This document shows positions 35,501 to 64,000 of a DNA stretch of 64,000 nt, one piece after another (position 1 is the first letter of the stretch; the number at the start of each line of letters is the position of its first letter). Origin of the DNA: Macrocystis pyrifera (lineage: Eukaryota; Sar; Phaeophyceae; Laminariales; Laminariaceae); contig JASSKH010000015.1 in NCBI GenBank assembly GCA_031763025.1, positions 992,001-1,056,000 on the forward strand, in the 5' to 3' direction. The position numbers and the translations under genes were made by a program. The notes under the pieces were generated by a model that searched no databases, had not been told where the DNA came from, and saw only the letters and a list, made by a program, of their open reading frames with translations.

Positions 35501-36049
35501 CAGGCAGGTTGAGATTCGCAGGCAAACAACAACCTCGAGGTGGTATACTGGACTTCCAGTAGTGTACAACGCACCCTTTCTTAAACCAGAAATCCAGGCT
35601 GGGTCAATCAACGCTCCTGCATCTTCCAACAGTAGTGTACTTGTAGGAATCCTGCACCTTAAGGGCAACAATTGCTGATATTACTATTACTATTACTATT
35701 ACTATTACTATTCCTACTGTGCGCGTTCTCCTCCGCGTCGCCGCGTGATCGACTCTAGGGCGGGGCGCCACCTCAACCTCAGCGACAACCCCCCCCCCCC
35801 AAAAGGCGGGGGATTGATAACTCTGTATCGGCGGCAGGCAGGCAGGCAGGCAGGCGCCGCGGCGGCAACAGAAGTGGAACACCTTCGGCGCTATTTTTAC
35901 CGGAAATGTGTGCTATACTGCCCAAAATCTCCGTTTCTGTTTATATGTTTCTATGCTTTCGACCAGCGCACACAGCCGACGACGGTTACATCTGTCCATC
36001 AAGCGCGAATTCCTAGTAAAATCTACCGTATTTTCCATCCAGACAATCA
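32516..36049. other. Non-coding stretch
   Basis: No gene supported. Contents: a probable deleted LINE tail at 33123-33190 (GTGTATCCATG ... GCTGGGACGGGGGG), G-runs at 33176-33188 and 34228-34242, an (ATTACT)n array at 35678-35712 and (GGCA)n at 35834-35854. The open frames at 34800-34312 and 35882-35604 carry no motif. Confidence 0.45.
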
Positions 36050-36057
36050 AACTATTT

Positions 36058-36349
36058 CACATTCCGGACAGATCATGAACTATCTATCTGATCTATCTAT
36101 CTGATCTGTGTACAGATAGATGATCTGGTCCTCGCCTGCCGTTGTGAGAGGTTGTGCTGCACGATCTATCTGTCTCATAGGGCAGATCCAACCCAGGATA
36201 CGTTGTCTAGATGATGCAGGTTATACATACAGCTCCAACCCGGCAACGTGAGCTACTTGAGACAAGGCAGGCAGGGATATATCTACCGCATCTATATGCC
36301 CTGAAAGAACTAGGTCCTCAAGTGGGAATCGATGATCTGTCCGAGTGCG
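36058..36349. mobile_element. MITE family B, copy 3, with 8-bp target duplication
   Basis: CACATTCCGGACAGATCATG ... GATGATCTGTCCGAGTGCG, flanked on both sides by AACTATTT (36050-36057 and 36350-36357), a perfect 8-bp duplication. 292 bp. Its right edge lies 36 bp from the splice donor of the neighbouring minus-strand exon. Confidence 0.92.
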
Positions 36350-36385
36350 AACTATTTAATAGATTCCCTCGAACTTCGGACATAC

Positions 36386-37500
36386 CTGTTGAAAGCTGCG
36401 GGTGAGCCCCAAGAGTCCTTGGAGTCCTTCATCCGGCGATTGTTTTTCGCGGTCTTGCGCGGCGATGGTGTCTCCTTCCCCTGTTGCTTCGGATTTGTCG
36501 CGGCGGAACCGGCCGTCTTTTTGCCGCGGTGTTTGCTCTTACTCATAGTGGCCGCGTAGCTCTCATCTTCGGAGTCGTCGTAATCGCAGTCCCCCGCGTT
36601 CCAGTCCACTGGTATCCCGAAAATTCCCAGAACTTTTTTCGGCCGATTAGTTTTGGAGCTCTTGCTCGACGACGATTCCTCTTTCCCGCGTTTCTTCGAT
36701 CGTGTTGCGGCGGGGCCAGTGGGTTGTTTTCCGCGGCGTTTGCTGCTTCCGTTGGCATTCCTGGTTGCTCTCAAGGTCTCGCCAGAGGCATCATTTTCAC
36801 CATTTCTGCCGCCGCTGTCACCACCACCACTTTTACCACCACTTTTACCACCGCCACTACCACTACCACCACCACCACCACTCTCAGCACCATCAGCACC
36901 GGCAATATCAGACTTTTTTACGCCGGTACCGGTAGCGCACTTTCTCAACGGACCCTTGCCCTTTCCGGTGGATGGTGTACCCGCAGCCTCGGTACTTCGT
37001 CTTCGAGCACTGCCCACGTTGCTGCCGCCGCCACTACCACTGGTACTACCGCCATCACAACCACCGCCGCTACCACCGCCGCCGCCGCCATCGCTTGCTG
37101 CGTTCCCTCGTTTAGAACCACTCCCCCCCGCAACACCAGAAACAGTAGGGCACTCATTCAAGGACCGATCCAGTACATGCGGGCTGTCCGAGGTACCTCT
37201 AGTGGTCTCCTCGTTGCATCTGCCGCGCTCGCACATTGGCGCCAGAGGTGTGACTTTGGTTGCTGTTTCAGCACGTTGACACGCTGACGTCGCTTGTACA
37301 GGATAGGCCGTTTCGGTTGTGGGAACTTTCGTCGCCTTATGTCTTCTCCTCGCAGCTCCTATCGTTTCGAGCTCTTCGAGACGATGTGTGACAAAGTAAG
37401 GGAGCGGATCGGGGGCGGAGGTTACCGCAAGAGGAATACACAATCCCACAGCAGCTACACAAATGTACAATACAGCAGTTACGCGCATCCGCAACTCCAT
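36386..37500 (-). CDS. Gly/Ser/Lys-rich protein, first coding exon with possible signal peptide
   Basis: The frame begins with two close methionines (37500 and 37488). The hydrophobic stretch after the second, AVLYICVAAVGLCIPLAV then TSA, looks like a signal peptide. Residues 170-250 are Gly/Ser runs made by CCACCACCA-type microsatellite. The C-terminal third is basic and holds two imperfect 38-residue repeats: SSKRRGKQPTGPAATRSKKR and SKHRGKKTAGSAATNPKQQG, each followed by a Ser/Lys tail. Between them is an acidic patch, CDYDDSEDES. The exon ends at CAACAG/GTATGT (36385) with two bases over, so more exons follow to the left, but I could not find them. A secretory start and a nuclear-looking basic C-terminus conflict, so the real N-terminus may be elsewhere. 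Function unknown. Confidence 0.55.
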
Positions 37501-37700
37501 ACAGTTTTCATGTTGTACAGGATGCACCAAAAATGTTCGACATGGTACAATGAGCACCACAAATGTTTAATATTCCACATGTACAATGTGCACCAAAAAA
37601 TATGGCAAGCTCTTTTTCTCCTCCTCCTCGCACCTGCTATTATTTCGAGCTCTTAGAGACGATGCGTGACAATACAAGCAGGCGAGTTGAGGGCGGTGCT
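37330..37700. repeat. Diverged direct duplication around the exon start
   Basis: 37344-37420 (CTCCTCGCAGCTCCTATCGTTTCGAGCTCTTCGAGACGATG) recurs at 37619-37666 (CTCCTCGCACCTGCTATTATTTCGAGCTCTTAGAGACGATG). Between them, three units of about 42 bp (TTGTACA.GATGCACCAAAAATGTT) are repeated. The upstream copy looks like a decayed duplicate of the exon's 5' part. Confidence 0.7.
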
Positions 37701-39104
37701 GCCGTAATAGGTGTGCGTGTCTGTCCTCTGCCTGTCCTCAACGAGAGGTAGAGGTAAGAGGTGTGTCTGTCCTCAACGCCGGTAAGGGGTAAAAATCGAC
37801 GCGAGTTGACGTGGAAAGTAAAACTGCCCACCAAAACAAACAAATCAACACCAGCCATCGACGTAAATTATTTTTTGTAGGGAAAATGCTGTGCTGCCAC
37901 CGATCGACACGGTTCGTTGGTTGGTTCGTTGGTTGGATGGACGGACTACTTCATGGAGATGCGCGTTTTTTTCTCTTCTTTTTCTTCTAGTGGTTCGTCG
38001 GAAATAAAAAACGTGTTAAACACAGTACGCGGCACCACTTGAGTTAATATTCGTAGAGGCCAGGCACGAATTTTCGTGTGAGGCAGGACGTGTCTTACAC
38101 GAAATTGCAGCAAAAAATATACTTTTCTCATGTTTCGAGTCGACATCTTAACGCCCACATTTGTTACTTTGTTAGTGCTGTTGCATGTTGTGTACGTGCC
38201 TCATAAACTTGGCTGTGCGCGAGTCGAATGGAAGGATTTTCGGCCAGGAGTACTCGTCGAGGTACGGCGCTGCTGCTGTCGTGTCTCTACCGTAAAACTG
38301 TCTCTTAAGAGGTAGCTAGCTCCTGAGCCCTGCTCATACAAAATACTCCTCGTACAACAAGCATTATTGTAACTTGAGAATAATGCACTACAGGCGATAA
38401 CTAGGGCTGTAGATCGCAGTCGATTAATCCGATTCAGTCGTACGATTCAATCGATATCGGAATCGCAAAAGGTTGCGATTGTTTCGCGATATGTGAATAT
38501 ACTAGTAGGTTTTTATCGGCTATCCTGGCTCCCGGACCAGGACGTGAATAATCGGTTTTGACGAAACCGAAGTAAAGAAATTGAATCGACCTCTCGCTCC
38601 GATTCATAGCCTCAATGATAACTCTTCCTGCAGACAGTATTGTCTCCAAAAAGTGTTTGTACGAAGGACATGTTGCACGGAGGACCCCGGACTCTCGCTC
38701 TACAAAATAGAGCACCGTACGGCATCCTCCTCAAGTTATAACCATTGTACAAAAGGCTCAGTAGGATTCGGCAACAACCGTGCTAGCAGCAGAGTAGGCG
38801 TTCTCGGTCGGCATATGAATCGTTCGATTCATTTACAAACAATTCTTACAACTACTGCGGCGGGTGGTAGTGTAATAATTTCCGTCTTTGTTCAACGGTC
38901 CGATTGGCTGTTACACTAAAAACAAAGGTGTACATCAATTGATGGTCATATAAGAAGCTCTGTCATGGCAGAGTACGCGCCAGGAGTACATACAGTAGTA
39001 GATGGGCACGTGAATCGCTCGAAATGATATACATACTAAGCACACTTACGTACAAGTGTTTGTTCAACATCTGTTTCGTTTTCGCACGAAATAGTCAAGC
39101 GCAC

Positions 39105-39168
39105 CAGTACAGTACAGTACAGTACAGTACAGTACAGTACAGTACAGTACAGTACAGTACAGTACAGG
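39105..39168. repeat. (AGTAC)n pentamer microsatellite
   Basis: About 13 perfect units of CAGTA/AGTAC. Confidence 0.95.
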
Positions 39169-40088
39169 CAGTGTGGTGCAGTGGGGGCTACGAGTATGGT
39201 TAAAGAGATGAATGTGAACTACGGAATAAGCTTTTCTCTCGTAGCATACGTAGGACTCGCGGAGCAGCCTTGAAAAAGATAAAGCGACACATCACGCCTC
39301 CAGAGGTCAGGATTGAATACCGACCGGAGCGTTGTCATCATGGGACGAAATACGAAAACGACATTTGTTCGGATCTACATTTTCACCTGGTATCAAAGTA
39401 CTCGTTCCTTGTTTAGGGAAAACACATTTTTCTTTCGGACGCCCATGCCATCCCTAAGAGTACGAAAAAACGCACAATTTTTAAGTTTTTGTTGCCCCCA
39501 CAAACTTGTATTCATGTGTCCCAAGGGATTTGAGCACTTTTAGACCTGTGCACATTTTAGCCAAAATGAAGTCTCCTAATTCTCTTAAACCGCGCGCCTC
39601 AATTGTATACTCTTGTATCCACCACCAAGTGATAGCTATTATACCTCTGTCAGCTCCCATAGGGCGTCGCTCCTCCTCCTCATCGCTTGACATGCAATAC
39701 GTTGACATTGCTCAGTCCGGCTGTAGAGAGTACTGTAGAGGGTAAATATCGGGCAGGGGAAGGAAAGGAAGTTAGTCGTGAACGGCCATAGCTCCTATAA
39801 TCACAGCTGTGATTGATATGTTGCACAAAGAGCCGTATAAAACAGATTCCACCACCCTGCAATCACGTGCGCGAGAGTCTAGGGAGCAACATATCCCACC
39901 CGGAAAACACGGCGAAGACCGTCCGTGCACATCATTCACAGCCACGGGCAGCTATACCATAGACAAACGCAGACAGCCGTAAGCATCCTTGGCAGGTATG
40001 TAGAGACATGTCCAGGCGTACACAGGCCTACACCTGCACGAAGAGCATCGATAGGCTTAAACAGCCACATACAGCCTTGCCAAGATTG

Positions 40089-40280
40089 CACATATCGGAC
40101 AGAGCACTGCGTCTCAGTTCTTGAGATCTACAGATCTAGTAGGGAAGGTAGGTTCCTGATCTGTATGATCTAGGGCATGTTTCCTGGGTTGGATATGTGC
40201 TGCACATATCTCGCACAGTACCTCATAGCAGCAGGCTAGGATCTAGATGATCTATCTGGGGATGATCTGTCCTAGAGTGC
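40089..40280. mobile_element. MITE family B, deleted copy in reverse orientation
   Basis: The ends GCACATATCGGACAGAG and GATGATCTGTCCTAGAGTGC are kept. TTTCCTGGGTTGGATATGTG and CCTCATAGCAGCAGG inside are the reverse complement of the family B interior. About 100 bp shorter than full-length copies. Confidence 0.7.
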
Positions 40281-41754
40281 AGTAGGTGTGCAACCTTAAC
40301 ATCCATAGACGGTAGTGTCAACCGTGAAAACCATACGTAGAAACATAGAAAGCCTTGAGTTAACATTTATAAACAACCATACGTGGGAAGCCACAGACAG
40401 CCATTGGCGTAGGCAGACATGGACAGTCAACCTTGACAGCCACAACCAGGTACCGACAATTCTGGAAAGTTTTGGACAGCCAAAGAGCCATAGATTGTCG
40501 CCAGAGTGCATAGTACCCTTACGAAGCTTTTGGATACTTCGTTCGCGAAACGCCCAAACGGCGAACGCGAATGAGATAGACACACATGCACACATTTTTA
40601 CAGTGCCTGGTACTTAAGTATCAGTATCAATATTTAATAATAGCAATGCGAGTACGTGGTGCAACAGGGAGGAACAGGAGGAGGGTGAATAATACACCGA
40701 GGGGGGGGCAGCGGCGACAGGGTATGCGCGCTACTCGTACGCACCCACCCTTGTTTTACTGTAGGTTGTGATGGGTGATTGGGGGATGATACCATTTGGT
40801 GTTCGGGTTAGTCATAATGGTTGAAAGCAAGCAGTCGTGCGGCACGGGTGCACCATGATCCTACCCAGACGCTACTTGCTGCTGGGAGGTGAGAGGTGAG
40901 GCTATTGCTACACTGGACGGTTAGCAACACCGAAATTATCATTGGTTTGATCCCGATCTTCAACAGCCAGAGGGGTTAATAGCATCCTGAGACCCCGACT
41001 ACAGTAAACTATATACCAGGTACCAATTAATGTTTTATTTTGCTACCTACACATGATACCTGCAAATATGCCAGGAGACGACAGTTAGGCCTGTGACGGA
41101 CGACAAATGGGCCGGCCTTGTGACTTACCAGGTACCACTTAGACGACAAAAAAACGGGGACAACATGTTTTTATCCCCTCTTTAGGAAACGCCTTTGATG
41201 AACATGAAGTTTCGCATATTCGTTATAAATCACGACAACGGGGACATTTGAGAGCCATCCCCAAGGTTTCATCCCCGGGGTTTCCAACCTTATACGGGGA
41301 TTTATTATATCAGGGGATAGGGGGCAGTACTCATGACAAAAATGCCTGTGACGGACGATCGCCTAGACTAGACATCTAAACGAGACTCGTCTCTCGCATA
41401 TTTGCCTTTCATACTTGTCTACCTGTACGTCGTATATCTATACACTCTTTGTGCCTTTTCGTGACCACTTGCAATGATAAATTGCACCAATGAACTTTTA
41501 TATGTACGAGGTATTGATCGTAACGCGAGAACAACAACTTGTGGGTGTCATGCGATACCGTACGTACTTAATCGTTCTGATAATTTAACCCGCACCGTCA
41601 AGACGTGCATCATCATCATGTCAGAATGTTCGTTGAGCCTTTGTGCCTGAATTAAACCGGTGTGATAGCCTGATCATCGTTGAAAGCGTCACTCGCCCCC
41701 ACTTATATTGCTTCAATACCCGTCCGTGCACCGACCCGTATTGTTAATACTGCG

Positions 41755-41781
41755 GATGCTGCTATTGCTGCTGCTGTTGCA

Positions 41782-41816
<35 letters not shown>

Positions 41817-41945
41817 TGTTGCTGCTACTGCTGCTGCTATTGCTGCTGCTGTTGCAGCTGCTGCTGCTGCTGCTGCTGCTGTTGCTGTTGCTGCTACTGC
41901 TGCTGCTGCTGCTGCTACTGCTGTTGCTGCTGCTGTTGTGTATCA
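41755..41945. repeat. (CTG)n with a higher-order 75-bp repeat
   Basis: The block GCTATTGCTGCTGCTGTTGCAGCTGCTG ... TTGCTGTTGCTGCTACTG occurs twice in direct order (about 41760-41832 and 41836-41902), so the impure array grew by segment duplication as well as by slippage. Confidence 0.9.
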
Positions 41946-42879
41946 AACGGCGGCACTCGAGCAGTAAAACTACTACACAAAAGTAATACAAGTTACGTGT
42001 CACTTTGGCGATCAGGAACCGTTCGCCCGTCCCGCCTACCCTTACTTCCAACTGTAATTCGGTACGCAGTTCGCTTTACTGCTGCTGTGTTGTAGGCTCA
42101 CCGCTGACAAGGTCGAGTCTTTCCGCTACCGCTACACTCGTATTTCAGCATTTCAGTAGTTCAAGTGCCCCTCGGGTGTGTTGCTTCAATTATTCAGTAT
42201 TCGTGCACCGACTGCAATACGAGTACTGCTAGAATACTTACTATTAATACTTGCTGGTGGTGGTGGTGATGCTGGACCAGACGGCGGCACACGAGCAGTA
42301 TTCGTATGATACGTAGGTAAGCGTGCGTTCTGCTGTCCTACGTGCTGCGGCTGTACCGGGTTTGTTGTGTGTCGACGTGTAGATGGCTGGTGTGTCTCCG
42401 TTATGGATACCGAGCACACACCGCCCTTCATACAGGACTGGTACACTTCGCTTTCAGTTGCGACAACAAATCATCAATGATGGGCATCAAAGCACCCCCC
42501 CAGTTCGTTACTTTTCTTTACCTTCCTCCTTCCCTTCCTACAGTACACAGCATACGTTCGAGTGAGGTATACGTGCAACATCATACACTGTGCGACGTAC
42601 GACGTACCTGCTTCGCTTTTCGTTGAGAGTGTTTCTAATGGGTTCCAGCACCAAAGCACCAAAGCATCGAAACACATCCGCACCTTGCCGTGCTTCCTTC
42701 CCATGGACATGTACGCATTGCTGCTGATGATTACGTGACATCCTACGCATGCTGCGCATAAAAAAAAAATCAAGATACATACCCCAGGTGGTATAGTATA
42801 CGTGGATGTTTTTCACCTCCAAGACCAAGACTTTTACGCACCTTCTAACCCGTCGCTGTAGCGGCGCCGAGTGATCGAT

Positions 42880-43298
42880 CCACGTAGACCCGGCTGTCAC
42901 TATACGTCTCTCGCAGAACATTTTGAGCAACAACTTGTTAAGATTTTGACTTTAGAAAGGAGGGGTTTGGTGGAGGTCCCGAAGGCCTTGTGTACACGGT
43001 ACGGTGCAAAGTTTCTGTGTTCCGCGCGCAACCGCCCAGGTTCTTCCCGAGCGAGTCCGAGCGAGAAGAGCCTCACCCACCCGGAAGCAGCCGCCGGTGC
43101 GTGCCTTGAGGCATTGCAATCTTCGCCAGTCGCGGAGAGCCCGTCAAAGAAAGAGCGGTTCCCGATCGAGGCATTTTCTTGTGTTGACTGGTAGACGCTG
43201 AAGCTGCCTTGATTGAGTCCTGTGGGCTTTATTCTGGAAAGTGAGATTGAAGTGGCTATACTGCTCGACAACATCAATAGCGAAACAAAACATCAGAC
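42880..43298 (+). promoter_or_regulatory. GC-rich region upstream of the RGG/cold-shock gene
   Basis: A GC-rich island ends just before the first coding ATG. CCGCCG/GTGCGT at 43097 would serve as a donor for a 5' UTR exon. A plus frame (42871-43194) and a minus frame (43277-42900) are both open, but neither has a recognisable motif. Promoter or leader function is inferred from position. Confidence 0.35.
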
Positions 43299-63349
<20,051 letters not shown>

Positions 63350-64000
63350 GTACGACGCGGGAAGATATTCTTAGTTATATAAACCAGTTGCTCGTATACA
63401 CCATTTACGTTTCATAGTTTACTGCAAATCTCCGAAACAGATACTCGTTGGTGCGTTTTGAAGTGTGAGCTACAGTACAGTAGTATTACCGGGCAGCATA
63501 TGATCCTAATAATAATGTAATACCTATACTTACCAAACATGGTGTGTGAAAAGAGGGGGATACCTGCTTTTTCGGTCTGTCGTGGATTCTGTTTAGTATC
63601 AATACCAGTACCATGAACACCATGAACATCAACCATGTCTATACCTGTGACAGGGGAATGGCTATAGAACTTCTTACAGATATCTCACTCTCTGAGCGTG
63701 CTCGGTACATCCCTGGCCTCTCAGAGCTCCCACTTGGACATCGCCTCCTTCGATTACTTGCCGGACCTTTCTTTCCAGCGGTTCTTTGTTTTCATTTTTC
63801 TTGGCACTTTGAGTCCTGCTTTCCTTTTTCCTTCTTTCGTTTCGTGTGCTTGCGGGTACTCGGAGCACGGCACCTGGGTACTCGGTACTCGGAGCACCGC
63901 ACCGCGGGCGAGTGCGGCACCATCGAGGATGTCATCGGGTGGTGGCGGGTAGAGGGGGGGGTTGCAAGGAGCTCGGTCGCCGTTTTCGTGGCTAGGCGTC
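63350..64000. other. Right edge, no gene assigned
   Basis: The next exon of the RGG/CSD gene should lie here or beyond. The minus frame 63868-63674 (RKVRQVIEGGDVQVGALRGQ) looks protein-like but has no family match or splice support. A GTACTCGGAGCAC repeat is at 63854-63896. Confidence 0.35.

Larger units (their letters stand above)
37701..42860. other. Non-coding, repeat-rich stretch
   Basis: No gene supported over 5 kb. It holds a decayed MITE B copy, an (AGTAC)n and a (CTG)n array (listed separately), many TACCAGGTA-type words (40448, 41009, 41130) and one TATTAATA (42242). Frames at 38434-38715 and 42186-42446 were inspected and have no motif or splice support. Confidence 0.5.

Noticed and set aside
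36484..37287. Plus-strand 267-residue frame
   Set aside because: Shadow of the Gly/Ser/Lys-rich minus-strand exon, created by its triplet repeats.
41680..41986. Poly-Ala and poly-Leu proteins
   Set aside because: Three registers of one CTG microsatellite, with no flanking coding signal.

Overview
The window looks like nuclear DNA of a complex eukaryote. It has spliced genes with GT-AG introns, LTR and non-LTR retrotransposons, short inverted-repeat elements, a tRNA-headed SINE and very many trinucleotide microsatellites. The retroelement protein families resemble what I remember from stramenopile genomes (brown algae, oomycetes). I could not check this, so a brown-alga-like stramenopile is only a working guess.

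Layout. 1-627 is the 3' end of a LINE. 1550-12134 is a complete but decayed Ty3/gypsy LTR retrotransposon on the minus strand. 12235-14470 is a broken minus-strand non-LTR element with RT, a CCHC finger and a possible restriction-like nuclease. 14470-23400 is mostly non-coding, with hairpins, a PIF1-helicase remnant (about 17600-18611) and two copies of a 105-bp TA-flanked MITE. 23781-32045 is a minus-strand gene that I assembled from eight phase-compatible exons: an F-box-like exon followed by leucine-rich repeats. 36386-37500 is a minus-strand exon for a Gly/Ser/Lys-rich protein. 37.5-43.2 kb holds only microsatellites and small repeats. 43299-63349 is a plus-strand gene assembled from seven phase-compatible exons: an RGG/glycine-rich N-terminus followed by a cold-shock domain. 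Its introns hold most of the repeats of the right half: a tandem pair of foldback elements, a SINE, a Harbinger-like element, MITEs, (AGT)n fields and a decayed APE-type LINE.

Main points of interest. (1) The gypsy element carries a NADAR (YbiA-like) domain between Gag and protease, and its integrase ends in a chromodomain followed by a Tudor-like module. (2) The octamer TATTAATA occurs more than 20 times. In four internal comparisons it appears as a 6-bp insertion (TTAATA), which is what excision of the 105-bp MITE (TA-TT...AA-TA) should leave. The window may therefore preserve a dense record of MITE excisions. (3) Two real host genes are spread over 8 and 20 kb of repeat-filled introns and would be missed by ORF-length calling.

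All gene models were made by eye from splice sites, reading phase and protein motifs. No homology search, alignment program or transcript evidence was available.
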